A stretch of 64,000 nt of DNA from positions 1,736,001 through 1,800,000 of the forward strand of contig VDMD01000003.1 of the NCBI GenBank assembly GCA_007026445.1. The letters run 5' to 3'. Numbering within the stretch: the first letter of the stretch is position 1; the number at the start of each line of letters is the position of its first letter. The translations under genes and the position numbers were made by a program. The stretch is from Schizophyllum amplum (Eukaryota > Basidiomycota > Agaricomycetes > Agaricales > Schizophyllaceae). Under the pieces are notes generated by a model, which saw nothing but the letters and a program-made list of their open reading frames with translations, ran no database searches and was not told where the DNA came from. This document shows positions 1 through 11,478 of the stretch, piece after piece.

Positions 1-648
1 CGTGAGAATACGCACGTACTCACCCCTTCCGGCAGGTTGTGGGAAGTTTACGGCACGCACGGGACAGGCCCGCCATCAGCGTCCTCGCCACGGGCGAATG
101 TGTCTTGGAAAGCCGAGCTGCTAATGGGCAGTACCGCACGGGATGGCGTCGAGTCACTATCCCGCCGGTCCCTCGACGCCTATCGTCGACGGACATCGCC
201 GAACGCGTCATGCCCCGATGAGGTGGCCGATGTGTGTGATCTCCTTCAACTTGCCTAAACCGTTCTCTATAGAACTCTTGTGGGCAAGAACACCAGCTCA
301 CCACAGCGTCGGCAGTCTGAGTGCGGTCGGCCCTCAGGTTGTAGGCCTGATCATGGATCCGGCACACGGGAAGCAATCACGACCAAGGCTTCCAACAGCT
401 TCCAACCCATAGCCCAGGGGCAACTAAATGGACCGTGATGCCCGCCCCGGATCCCGGCCGGCTATATCGCGCTCACCCTTGTCACTCGTGCTGGCCAGGA
501 GTTCGCAAGGTGTTCGCTCACGAAAGCGTGGATCCCGGGCTGTGGATGACCCTAACCGAGCGGGGTATATTTCCCAGGTGCATTGCGAGAGAAGGCGCCG
601 CGCTTAAATATCGTGACATCAGTCCCCGACGCCCTTGTTCTTCCCCTC
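1..648. other. Upstream region, no gene recognised
   Basis: Only short unconvincing open frames on both strands. The last part probably holds the 5' flank of the NLR-like gene that starts near 649. Any gene running off the left edge is not recognisable. Confidence 0.4.
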
Positions 649-3600
649 ATGTCCGACCATGGCGTCGACAGTGACCTCTGGCCGCTGCTTGTTCTCGGCA
701 CGCGCATGTGCATCCCGGTGCAGGTTGCGCAGGATGTATGCGACCTCCCCTACCTTTCGACCATCGTACGTGTGGCGCAGTGGTTGCTTAACAGCATTCC
801 GGTAAGCGCCATTGTACGTTGAGAGTGACACAGCTGAGGGTGAGCCTCAAGAACGTTCGCGCTTCCAAAGAGACTCGGGTGCGGCTGGCCGAGTCCGTCC
901 TACTCATTCTGGGGAACCTGCTGGAGATCATCCGACAAGCGGAGCTCGACCTGACGCCGTCTGAGTTACAACTACTCACACGCGTGGTTAGGTGCGCATT
1001 GCAACGCCTAGTCAAGGATTTCACTTAACACCATACAGCACGCTGGAAACGTTGTACGCCCTTTTGCGGAATCACACGCCACAACTTGGCGAAGAGCTTG
1101 AAGATGTGGAACTTCTGGATTGGCTGGCATGCAAGTACACTGTCGCCGATATTATATCGGAGGTGAGTCTCATAGCATTGTCTTGAGGGTGCAACCCCAT
1201 TGACGATATCAAACTAGACAGAAGTCGAAGAGACGGACGACGACAAGAGGCTCGGAAGCTTGGAAGAATTCCAGAATCGCGTCGAACAGACTTGCTGGGA
1301 TCTCGTGAACATCGCCTCGTCAGCTCGAGGACCGGAGTCCAGTCGGCAGATCACTGTCCTTGATGTGCGTGATAGCTTCTCGAGCTCATCGGAGTCATTG
1401 CCTGAAGCGACGACATCCTACAGGATCTTGCGAACGACGCGCTGCTCCTCCAACGCTGGTCCGTCCCTGGCCGGCCGCTCGGCGCTTAACGTTAACACCA
1501 TCTGACGCCACACAACAGCGAGCACCTTTTGCCCAGTGTCCCTGCTCACACACTAGACCGAACACAATCGCGCCGGCATATCATCGACAGCATCAGTAGC
1601 GCACGACCAGTGTATCACTGCGTGCTCGGCGGGGCAGGCGTGGGCAAGACAACCTTCGTGCGAAAACTGCTCCGCGACCCCATGCTCGTTGCGAGGTACG
1701 CGCATCGTCGATTTTATGTGTCGTGCGACGAGGCGTATAGCGTTGACGATGTGGTGGCAACGCTGTGCGCGCGGCTTGGATGTATGCGACGCGGCCGTTG
1801 GCGACGACTTCTGCCGCGGCCGGCGATCCTTGTGTTTGACGGTCTGGACGGGCTGACGACCAGCGCACGCCAGACGCTGGCGCTGGAATCTTTCCTCTCA
1901 CGCTTGTGCCGGACGGAGGACCTGAGTCTGATTGTGAGTCCCGCGGCGCTGCGAAATGTGTGGCTGCTCATTGATGCGATTGCTCAGGTTACGATGCGAG
2001 GTCCCAGGCGTCCGCGAAATGTGCCGTGGACGACACCCCTTCTACCACCACTGGGAAACCTGACGATGTCCCAAACGGGGCAGTTGTGTGCGTGGAAAGC
2101 GCCTGCTCTGAGTGCCGAGCAAGCCAATGAAGTGTATGGTTTGGTGGATGGACACCCGATGGCAGTCACACTCCTTGCGACGTCGGCCGCATACGAAGGC
2201 TTCGCTCGCTGCATGGCACGTTGGCGAGCCTCAGGCTCCCGTATTCAGCCCGCTGCCTCACTCCACACACCACCCACACTCGACGACGTGATCGCCTTCG
2301 CCATTCAGAGCCTACGGCAGACCGTGCCTATGCCGGACCCCCGCCTGCGTCGCCGGCAGGGCAGTCGGACCGCTAGCCTCCTTGCTCTGGCGAGCATCCT
2401 CCCGGAAGGCCTCCAGCACCGCGTCGCCGAAGAACTGCCCGTGTTTGAGACGGGAAAGCCAAGACCGTGGAGCGGCTGCCCGCCCGGCGCCTGCTACGAT
2501 GCGAGCGTCCATGGGAACACGGACTATCTGCCTGACCTCATGTACTTGCGCGCGCGGCAGGCCAAGCTCGCGCGCATGGGCCTCGCACGATACGAGGGCG
2601 ACGCGCTTTGCGTGACTGCGGCGGTGCGCACACACGTCCTGGCGAATCGGCCGGACCTGGACGTCGAGTCGCTCGCGCTGGCGACGTTCGATCTGCCGGC
2701 GCTCGTGCGATACACGGACTGGCTGCCGCCCGGGGACACGGTGGCACGAACGGGCGAGTTATTGCTGGGCGCTCGGAGACTAGCGTTCCACGCGATTGAG
2801 CAAGAGGAGGCCGTCGAAGAGGCGATCGGATGCGCGATCGACCTCGCGTATGTGAGCGGCATGACGGGCTGGCGGTTGTCCGATTTCGTGGCGAGCGAGA
2901 CCGTGCGACGCGCCGTAGAGAACGAGGGAAACCCGCGACTGCACGTCCGTTACCTGCTGTGTTTGTCGAGAGTCGTGAGGGGCGAGGGGGATGCGGTGAT
3001 GCGCGCGCTGGCCATTGCGCGGGAGAAGGGGATGGGGGGCGCGGAAGGTCCGTTGATTGATGTCATTGTGTGGGCGCCAATCCCCAAAGAAGCTCACGAA
3101 TGCTCTCAGCTCAATGCCACATCCGACTCGTCGAGCGCGTTTGCGAGGCCGCTGCAGCAGGCCTACCAGACGCAAGCACGCCGCGACCGCGCACAAGCAC
3201 ACCCAGACCACGCACAAGCACGCCTCCCTCGCGCGCGAGCACACCTCGACCGACCAGACCTCGATCGAGCACACCTCAACCGCGTGCAAGCACCTCCTCT
3301 CCGCCCCCGCCCTCAATCCCAGACGATGACTGCACCGACAATTACCTAGAGCGCGCTGCCTCCCTCGCCACCACTGCCGCCGCCCTTGCCAAAGCCGACC
3401 ATGACGTCCAAACCACACTCCACGCCCTCACCTTCCTCGGCACACTCCGACTCCACCAACACCGCCCCCGTCTCGCGCTCGGCTCGTTCCTTGCCGCCGC
3501 CGCCGCGGCGCGCCGGACCACGCACGTCGTGCTCGAGGCCCGCGCCCTCTCCCGCGTTGCCTGGGCGCGGTTTGTTCTGGGAAACAGCCGGGAGGCAGCC

Positions 3601-4938
3601 AGGCTCGCGGAGGAAGCAGTGGGCCAGCTGTCGGCACTGGGTGTTGATGCGCTAGAGGAGCGATGCCGGCTGGCGGAGATGTTTTTGTGTTGTGGAAGGT
3701 TGGATGAGGCGAAGAGAGCGGCGAGGGGCGTCCTGGGGAGGAGAAACAGGAGTCGGAGGGCGCGGGCTGCGAGGGCGCATGCGCGAGTGGTGTTGGTGAA
3801 GGTGGAGATGAGGAGAGTGTTGGGTACGCAGAGGCAGGGCGAACCGCGAGGGAGCCACACGGCAGCCGAGGCCATGGCTGACCTCGCTCGCGCGTACGCC
3901 GTATGCGTGCGCGAAGACAACGCGCGAGGCGCGCTGGTGTGCCAAATAACAGGCGCTGAGCTGCTGGCGCATGCCGCACAACCCTTCCTTACGCAGGTCG
4001 GAGAGCCCTTCCTTGGGCGTGACGCACATGCCGGTGAACGACAACTCGAGCGCAGCCGACAGACGCTCCTGCAATGCCTCGAGCACCGCGCCGCCTGGCC
4101 GACAGTATACGTGTTGTTGGGGGACGTGGTGCTGCTGCAAGTACGAGATGCCACGCTGCCTCTCGCAGACCCAATGATGCGAGCAAGCGCCGCAGTCGAG
4201 CATTCGAGTGCTCATGCCTTCGTGGCAAACGACGCGCCAACCCTCAACGATTCCCTAACCCTGTACATCCTCGCCCTCGACAACGCAGAAACCCTGTACA
4301 TCCTCGGCCTCGCCGCCTCGTCCCTCGAGGGCGACATGCGCGGAGTGTGCGGGGCGCTCAGGCGGTTGGGAGAGGTGTGTTTGATGCGGGCGAGGGTGAA
4401 CTTGGAGCGGGAGGGGGTGGACTTGGGGCGGATGGAGATAGGGATGCACTTGGGGCGGGCACAGGCACAAGTCGACGTTGCCGGCAGCCGGTCGAGTACA
4501 GGAGGCGCCTCATCAAACACAGGACACACCCCTTCGCCCTTCTACACCCCCACCTCTCATTCCTCCCTGCAACAACCTCACCACAGCACCTCCGATTCCT
4601 CTCTTCCCATCTTCACCGCCGCTTCCTCCCTCGCCACCAGCACCTCCCTAATCCACGCCGCGCTGACGGGCTTTGAGTGGGCAGGCGTGGAGCACGAGCG
4701 GGGGCGCGCGATGCTGGGGGTGGGGGATGTGGTCTGGGCAACTGGCGCCTGTCAAGACAGAACCGCAGACAAGCCGGGTGTGAACCGGGGAAAAAGTATG
4801 TTGGAGGCGAAGAGATGGTGGTCGCGCGCGCGGGAAGTGTTCGCCGGGTGTGGGATGAGTGGTGGTGTGGTGGCGTGTAGGGAGAGGTTGGAGAGGTTGG
4901 AGAGCTCGGGGCAGAGGTTTTGGGAGAGGAAAGGTTGA
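649..4938 (+). CDS. NLR-like STAND P-loop NTPase with N-terminal helical domain and C-terminal helical repeats
   Basis: Multi-exon gene. An ATP-binding NB-ARC/NACHT-type core begins near 1600, with Walker A GGAGVGKTTF (about 1628-1657) and a Walker B-like ILVFDGLD (about 1823-1850), followed by winged-helix-like and helical sequence. From about 3340 to 4938 Ala/Leu-rich helical pairs resemble TPR repeats. Upstream, short exons at 649-801, 834-990, 1039-1160 and about 1220-1370 give an amphipathic helical region resembling the bundle often placed before the NTPase in agaricomycete NLR-like proteins (HeLo/MLKL-like). Splicing assumed: GT-AG introns at 802-833 (only 32 nt), 991-1038 and one ending CAACAG near 1519. 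The 3060-3350 join is uncertain because three frames are open there. The start at 649 is the first ATG in frame. Known for the family: ligand sensing and oligomerisation, often cell death or heterokaryon incompatibility. Function here is inferred; the NTPase assignment is firm. Confidence 0.7.
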
Positions 4939-5299
4939 AGGCAGAGGGGCCAGTCGCTTCACAGAGCCCGGGGCACTGAGAAGATGCCTCGAGTGCCCAA
5001 CCGTCGAGCGCGGAGGACCAACTTGACGAACTGACAGGACATGAAGACCTGAAACGACCTGTTGTTCTTCTCGATACCCTCGCTATCTGTTCGCGATGCT
5101 CTGTAAATTATCTGTTGTTAGTTTTGATTCGCTCTCACGTAGTTCAGTTCTCCCAATGTGCTGAATTCATGAACTCTGCACTTTATATTGCGACAAGCCA
5201 AAGCACATCGTGAAGCTAAGCTGTCGGTGGCCCTTTATATCCTCCCGCGAGGCCTTTCGCGTACCCGTGGTTATGTTGACCAGTTTCCAGACACTGATA
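4939..5299. other. Intergenic region between convergent genes
   Basis: No gene seen. It holds the 3' flanks of the NLR-like gene (plus strand) and the F-box-like gene (minus strand), which converge here. Confidence 0.6.
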
Positions 5300-6319
5300 T
5301 CAAAGTTCTGAAGCACCGTCCGCACCATCTTTCCTATCGCCTTTGTCTTCGTCGCCTCCTCCATCGCTTGCTGTGCCATCATTTGCATCGTCTGCAGAGT
5401 CATTTCCCGCATCCTGAAGGACGACCTCAGCCTTGCGCACGACATAATCATTCGACACCCAAGCAGTCTCAACCTCCGCAAGCACTTCGTCGCTGACATC
5501 GAGCCAGGGTGGCAGTCCCTGCATCGCTTCCGCATCCCGCTCTCGTTCAAAGACACCAGCGTGCACGATGTCGAAGCGGTCTCCTGCCCATACGCCACGA
5601 TGTATCTTGTCGGTGTCGTCTTGCATGTGAATCTGGTTGTACGACGACCAGCAGATGCGCACGAGAACGACGTCTCCGAAGCAGAGGTCGTAGACGACTG
5701 TGTCTTCGTCCACGTCGGGCCCAAGCACAAGGTCGCGGTTGAGACTGTCGACCGCTGTACCAAGTACAAAGAGGCGACGCGAGAGGTTCCTAAGCACCAA
5801 CACCCTGACGTCGCCTGGTAGAGCGTACTGGTCGGGCATGACTCTCTCGATCATCTTCGTGTTGAATTCAAGCCATTCAAGCCAAGTGCAGCTCCAGCTC
5901 CGGGCATAAAGCCGATCGTACCGTTCGTTGAGTCGCCTTATGAGGAAGTTGCGCAGGCCCTCGCAGCGCTCGTAGAAGGGCCGACAGGCAAAAGTACTCG
6001 CCGCATAATCGTCAAGCGAGATTAGGCGATTTGGATACGCGTCAGTGCCGTAGAGCTCGATCTGCGTCATGCTGAGCGCGGTCTTCTCAGTGTCGGTAAG
6101 CTGAATGTCTGGCGGCAGGTCATCAGCTGCAGAGCTGTCGCCGAGCACGATAATGCGATGGCCAGCGGACATATTCGCCCATTTGTCGATGAATGAGAAT
6201 ATGTACCGCTCCCCGACACTGTAGCACTTGCGGCTGACGAACGCGAAGCACAGGATGTCGAGTCGGTCTACGAGAAAGCCAAATAAAAGATCGATGAGCT
6301 CTACAGGGAGAGCGTTCAA
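5300..6319 (-). CDS. F-box-like domain protein
   Basis: Single-exon frame of 339 aa. The N-terminus has an F-box-like pattern (LPVELIDLLFGFL, then DILCFAFVSRKCY, residues about 4-34), which in known proteins binds Skp1 in SCF ubiquitin ligases. The middle is not recognised. The last 35 residues are acidic and low-complexity (Asp, Gly, Ala). No leucine-rich or WD repeats are visible, so the substrate side is unknown. Agaricomycetes carry many such orphan F-box-like genes. The ATG at 6319 fits the F-box position. Another frame lies just upstream on the same strand (6324-6668), ending 5 nt before this start, and may be leader sequence. Confidence 0.65.
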   Translation of the reverse strand: MNALPVELIDLLFGFLVDRLDILCFAFVSRKCYSVGERYIFSFIDKWANMSAGHRIIVLGDSSAADDLPPDIQLTDTEKTALSMTQIELYGTDAYPNRLISLDDYAASTFACRPFYERCEGLRNFLIRRLNERYDRLYARSWSCTWLEWLEFNTKMIERVMPDQYALPGDVRVLVLRNLSRRLFVLGTAVDSLNRDLVLGPDVDEDTVVYDLCFGDVVLVRICWSSYNQIHMQDDTDKIHRGVWAGDRFDIVHAGVFERERDAEAMQGLPPWLDVSDEVLAEVETAWVSNDYVVRKAEVVLQDAGNDSADDANDGTASDGGGDEDKGDRKDGADGASEL

Positions 6320-6323
6320 CGAG

Positions 6324-6668
6324 CTACAGTGTCGCGTTCAGCCATGGTAGAAACAGTGACACGCTAGTCAAGGCGTACCGTGGGGAAAACTCATCACTGG
6401 GCGTACTACCTGCTGGTAGCTCCTTGAATTGAAGTTGGGTACGGGGAAACGGAACACGACAAAGCAAGCCATGTATGTCTGCTCCTCTGCGGAAGAAGAA
6501 TTCACCGAGCCAAAGATAGTCGTCGAGAATAGTTCGGCTGTCGAGATCATAAAACCGCCAGCTTTGGCCCATTCTGATGCTAATAGCAAGAGCCGAGCTC
6601 AAAGACGTTGGGAGGGTGAGCAAAGAGTCACGCACGAATGGCGCTAGCGAACGAATAACGTGGTGCAA
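6324..6668 (-). CDS. Unsupported 114-aa open frame upstream of the F-box-like gene
   Basis: Open frame directly upstream of the F-box-like start, same strand. No motif recognised and no clear splice partner. It could be a 5' exon of a longer gene, a decayed gene, or chance. Listed because it overlaps nothing else. Confidence 0.15.
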   Translation of the reverse strand: MHHVIRSLAPFVRDSLLTLPTSLSSALAISIRMGQSWRFYDLDSRTILDDYLWLGEFFFRRGADIHGLLCRVPFPRTQLQFKELPAGSTPSDEFSPRYALTSVSLFLPWLNATL

Positions 6669-7789
6669 GACGAGCCGAACTGAAGCAGGTCGGAGCCGAC
6701 GAGTTTTTCATTTTTCGGAGCCGTCCTTAGCACGTGAGCGCGTTGCTTGTGACATCACACCTTAGTACTTACATACACAAGGAGTCGTCGCTCATTCGAT
6801 TCACTGGCTATTCCCCTCAGCATCATGTTATGTAGCTAGTGGTAGGTACAAGCCTCAGGATAGACAATCGATCTATGTAAGTTCCAAGTACGCCACCAGC
6901 GTCTGCTTAGAGCCAACTCAAACGTGGGTGCCAGGCGCCGCGTGGCGTATGGTCGAGCACGCTGTTCGTATATGCCAATGGTCGCCCTGTACAGCTCCAG
7001 GAGGTGTCCAGCCAGTTCCAGGTCGTCCAACTGAGTGGCCTTTCGAAGGATTTGCTGATTACGTGAGTATGGACGTAGTCTTGCCATCCTTCAGGCAAGC
7101 GCTGGTCTCCCGTAGGGTAGGCGCCAGGTAGGCGCTCGTCTGCCGCAGGGTAGGCGCTAAGGAATGGGTGACGTTAAACCAGCTGGTTACGTTGGTCCCG
7201 CTTGTTCAAGCGAACGCCGGCCCGTCGCACTTCGAGGTCGAGCGCGATCGTGGAGGGCGGTCCTGTACCATGGGGCACCAGCCTATCCTGGAACGCTGCA
7301 CGAATAAGCCGCAGAGTCCGCCCTTACGCCATGGGGTGGCATTATAACTAGCTGTCCACAGTCCCGTCCACCAAGTTGCAGTTCCGTTACATGAGCCTGA
7401 CGAATGGCAGATATATACCTTGTAGAGGTAATGCATGCCTTGCAGAGGTGACCCATGCCTTGTAGAGGTGGCGCATATGCATCTGGTGCAGATGGTCGTT
7501 CGCAAGCATGAACGAGGCCAGTCCTTGAACAGCGTTCTCCGCGCATGCCGCCAGTATTTGGACGTGTCTATCGAAGAGCTGTCTACGGTCAGATATTATC
7601 CCCAGCTAGCGGACCGTTGAGCTTGGTGCTACCGTGGTGACGCGGCCATCGCCGTTAAAGAGCTGCTTTGGGATCTTGTCCAAAGCTTGCATGTGCGCCG
7701 ACTCTTGTGTGATGTCAAGCCGATAAATGTTTGGCAGAAATATGCATTGTCTAGGTAGGAGGAAGAGCGAAGGACGTCGCGGGAGGGAA
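6669..7789. other. Intergenic region with short repeats
   Basis: No convincing gene on either strand. It contains a 20-bp tandem repeat (7418-7477) and, near 7100-7160, three copies of a short GTAGGCGC-type motif. Confidence 0.5.
7418..7477. repeat. 20-bp tandem repeat, three units
   Basis: Three consecutive units starting CCTTGTAGAGGT or CCTTGCAGAGGT at 7418, 7438 and 7458, each ending in a CAT-like triplet. Outside recognised genes; role unknown. Confidence 0.8.
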
Positions 7790-8157
7790 TCATGATGCTG
7801 CCTCTGCCGCCTCGGTCGCCTTCTTCTTTAACGCTTCTCCTCGCTTGTTGATTTCTCTCTGTGCGTCCTACGGGATGGTTAGCTTGTCGAAGTACGTATA
7901 GGGAAGAAGGAACGTACGACGAAGGGTCGCTCCTGTAAATGATCGGCAATGGTCAGCTACGGTTTCCGGGAAGCCTGGCTACGCACCGTGCGCGCCTCTC
8001 CGGCGAGACCGACAAGATATGCACAGCCAAAGGTGGCAACGCCGATGGCGAAGGTGTTGGCTTTCCAGGCCGCAGGGCGCGTCCACCAGCCACCTGCGCG
8101 CTGTGAGCCGCGTCCGAGAACATCCTGCGCATCACGCACCGGTCGGAGACCAGACAT
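7790..8157 (-). CDS. Small single-pass membrane protein, probably mitochondrial
   Basis: Three exons read on the minus strand: 8157-7987, a 15-nt mini-exon 7932-7918, and 7867-7790, all phase 0 with GTGCGT/GTACGT donors and TACAG/CGTAG acceptors. They give 87 aa. A Trp-rich stretch (GGWWTRPAAWKANTF, residues about 22-36) precedes one hydrophobic segment (about 37-52), followed by a Lys/Glu/Ala helix to the end. The layout resembles small accessory subunits of respiratory complexes, but I cannot name the family. It diverges from PEX3 with about 220 bp between start codons, so the two probably share a promoter region. Caveat: a possible 39-nt intron near the N-terminus would shorten it by 13 residues. 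Confidence 0.55.
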
Positions 8158-8378
8158 ATCTCGGGTAGGGGTGTTGTCCGCCACCGCCCTGCGTATTTTC
8201 ATGAGTTTCCCGTCGTCGCTGCCGCCCTCGGCGCGCTCACCATATTTCTGTTGTCGGAGTCGGGAACAAGAAGTAGAGTCGGGCTTACTAAGCGCGCACT
8301 CATGTGTTTCCCCCGGCAGCGCCGGTACGGAGGACCTATCCCCTCGAGGGCGGCCCTCTCGTGTTTGTTCAGACTCTC

Positions 8379-10717
8379 ATGGACTCGCTGAAGAAATATG
8401 TGTACGATCGCCGCGGGGGGCTTGCAAAGACGGCCGGCGTCGTCGCAGGCTTCTACCTCGTGCGCGGCTACGTCGGCGAGCGCCTCGAAGAAGTGAAGGC
8501 CCGCCTCGAGCAGCAGCGCGTCGCCGAGGACAAGTACGTGCTCTACACTATGTACACGGACAGTTGCTGATACGCAGAACCCAGCCTCCGCCGCCGCTTT
8601 CGCCAGAACCAGGAGGACGTCTCGTACACGGTCATGGCGCTCCTCCCGACGCTGGCGGACCAGATCCTCGGCGGGATGGATGTCGAGGCGCTCACGCGCG
8701 AGCTGCAGAGCCGCTCGCGCGCGCAGCGGCGGCCGGCGCTGAGCCAGGCGTCGAGCAGCGCGGAGATGGTGCACGAGGTCGACGCGCGGAGTGAGGCCGA
8801 GTCCTCCGTCGCGTCCACCTCGTACTCGGCGCCGGCGTCGGAACTCTCTACCTCCGGCCTCCAGAGTTGGGTCGAGGCTGGCGGCAACGGCTCCTCGAGC
8901 GCGCGCTCCCGGTCGGCGGATCGATCGAATGCTGGCGGGTCAGCGATGGTGCGTGCGGCATTCCACAAATTCCCTCTTCCCCTTCCCCCCGGTTGACATC
9001 TCCCCCAGTCCGACAGCTTCCTCAGCACCGCCTCCGCCGCCTCCTCTACCCAATCCAAAGCCGAGCTCTGGCAAGAAGTCAAAATGCTCGCCCTCACCCG
9101 CACCCTCACCACGCTCTACGCCACCACCCTCCTCTGCCTGCTCACTTCCCTCCAACTGACCCTCCTCGCGCGTCACAAATACGTCGCCGCCGTGCGGCGC
9201 GCGGCCCGCGAGGAGGATGTGCGCGAGCGGCTTGAGCAGGAGCTGTCCTTGAGCAGCTTGCTGATGCGCGGGGCGAGCGGCGGGTTGGGCGGTGGGGGGT
9301 TGGAAGAGCTGATGTCTGGGGAGCTGGGGGAGCTGCTGGAGGCGGGGTTGAGGGAGGGTGGGGATGATCCAGAGGGGGTTAGTGAGGATGCGGAGAGCAT
9401 GTTTTTGACCATGAGTTGGTGGATTCTGCATGTGGGGTGGAAGGATGTGGGCGAGCGGGTGCGGAGGGGGGTGGAGGAGGTTTTCGATGGGTGAGTGGAC
9501 TCACTGATGGGACGTTCGATGTCCGACTTTGCCGTTCGCTGTTTGATAACCAAGGCTGATTACTGTCACAGCGTCTCCCTGAAAACGAAGCTCTCCGCGG
9601 CGGACGTTCACCGCCTCGTATGCGACGTGCGCAGGAGGGTAGAGCATGAGGTGACCTTTGAGGGCACGGAGCGGAGGGTGGAGTGAGTGTCAAACTATCG
9701 TTCTGTTCGACGTCTGGCTTCTTGTTCGATATTTGGCTTCTTGGTTCTATATCGTTGCCCTTGTCCTCTGCTCGCATCCCTGCTTTGCTACGCCCGTACT
9801 GACATCCCCATTCCAGCTTCCTCTCAACACTCCTCCCCTCGACGCCCGAGACGACGCAGCACGTTCTCACGCAGGGCGGGTTTGGGTCGGATGCGTATGG
9901 GCTGCCACCATCGACTGCACCAGGCCTATACCCTCCAACATACGACGCATACGGCCAGCCATCAGACGCACACGGCCACCTATCGGACGCATACGGCCAC
10001 CCATCGGACGCCTCCGTGTCCTCAAGACCCGCGTCGCCTCCGTCATACCCGCCGCAGCCATACCCTCCACGACAAGAGTCCTCATCCTCGCTAGCATCGC
10101 ACCCCTCACCTCCGAAACCGTCAAATTACCACTTGCCGCCGAATCAACAGTCGCCACCGCACCAGCACTCACCTCAGCAGCTGCCAAACCAACACTCCCC
10201 TCAGCATGCACAAAACTCTCACCCGCACCCCACCAATCCCCACCCTCATCCCACCGACCCCCATCCGCACCTCACGAACTCACACCCCACCAACCCGCAC
10301 CCGCACCTCGCCGACCCCGCGTTCACCGCGCTTGTCGCGGAGACGCAGCGCACGGTGCGCAGCGCCGACTTTGCGTACGCGCTGGAGGCGGGGCTGGATC
10401 GGGCGACGGAGATGCTGATCGCGGGGCTGGAAACGGGGGTGTATAAGGCGGAGGGCGAGAGTAGTCGGGGGATGGGCGCACAGGCAGACGACCATCGACC
10501 AAACGCAGAAGATGTGCGGCCAGACACGCAAGACGATCACCGACCAGACGCAGACGACGTGCGCGTCCGCCTGGCGGGCTTGCTGCCCGGCCTCGCGCGG
10601 TGGAGCTCGCTGGCGCTGACGGGGCTGCCGAACGAGCTGGTGGATGCGCTGTTGGGGGCGCGGGAGGTTAGCGCGCTGTCGGCGATTGTGTTTGCGAGGT
10701 TTGAGGAGGGAGTATAG
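8379..10717 (+). CDS. PEX3: Peroxin-3, peroxisomal membrane biogenesis factor
   Basis: Exons 8379-8533, 8585-8948, 9009-9490, 9572-9682 and 9817-10717 give 670 aa. The N-terminus has the Pex3 layout: a hydrophobic anchor (AGVVAGFYLVRGYV, about residues 18-31), a charged helix, then NLRRRFRQNQED and TVMALLPTLADQIL, highly typical of the family. Pex3 anchors in the peroxisome/ER membrane and docks Pex19 to insert peroxisomal membrane proteins. The protein is longer than usual because the last exon carries about 150 residues rich in Pro, His, Ser, Asp and Gly with short repeats (about 9850-10320) between helical parts. Helices resume after LADPAFTALVAETQ. The exon 1-2 join was chosen because it restores the conserved NLRRRF. 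Confidence 0.93.
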
Positions 10718-11478
10718 AGGAGTGGTGGAGAAGTGGGTGGGTGGTGGAGATGAAGTCGGAAGAGGCAGGTGTCATGGCAGAAGAGGAAAATGGCAGAAGA
10801 GGCGCACAAGGCGCAACGAGATGCGAGCAAGGCGCAAGGAGACGCGCCAGGTAATGGGGGGGCCTGACTTGGGGGGTGGTGGTAACTTATTCATAATTCG
10901 ACGTGCCCGCCCTGCGTTGCCGCACCGGGAATCTCGTCAGTACTCATCTTGTATTGCTATCACTGTTGTGCATACTCACCTCAAGAAACTCATATTGCTT
11001 CATAATCTGGTGGGTAGCTTTGAGTCTTGTACGGCTTGCGAGTGCTTACGGTCTTCGTCAGTCTACTCATCCTGCTGGCTCTAGACTGTAAGCCGATATG
11101 AGTGACTGCAACGTGGGCAAGCAAGACTTTCGATGTGTTGGAGGATGAACCAGACTCTGTGAGCGCATATGCTCCTCGCTACCTGTGTATTGCACTCGTT
11201 CTGACGCTTTGCAGAAAGATGACTTGCTTGCCACTTGGATGGGCTTGAGTCTGACCGAACGGGTCGTCCCCTTTGGGGAATTTCCTGGACCTTCGAGCCA
11301 TTCACGTGATCTTGGACTTTGAGGCCACGTGACTCTGTGCGTTACTGGTCACTCGCCCGCAGTGACCCGTCACGGTTGACCTGGCCACCATTCGCGCCTT
11401 TCTCCCTTACAACCTCCCATCCGTCTTCCTCCAACATTACCTTCTTCCTCGCAACCTAGCCCCCCACACTAGCCAGCC
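10718..11478. other. Intergenic region
   Basis: No gene seen. It holds the PEX3 3' flank and the promoter of the FunK1-like gene. Confidence 0.6.
11303..11331. promoter_or_regulatory. Paired CACGTG E-boxes upstream of the FunK1-like gene
   Basis: Two palindromic CACGTG elements at 11303-11308 and 11326-11331, about 150-175 bp upstream of the start at 11479. bHLH factors bind this sequence; use here is inferred. Confidence 0.35.

Noticed and set aside
2780..3418. 212-aa minus-strand frame over the NLR-like gene
   Set aside because: Antisense to coding sequence and low-complexity repeat; no recognisable domain.
7418..7477. Tandem repeat considered as a CRISPR-like array
   Set aside because: Units are contiguous with no unique spacers, and the organism is eukaryotic.
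8543..9112. 189-aa minus-strand frame over PEX3
   Set aside because: Antisense to PEX3 exons 2-3 and without a motif.
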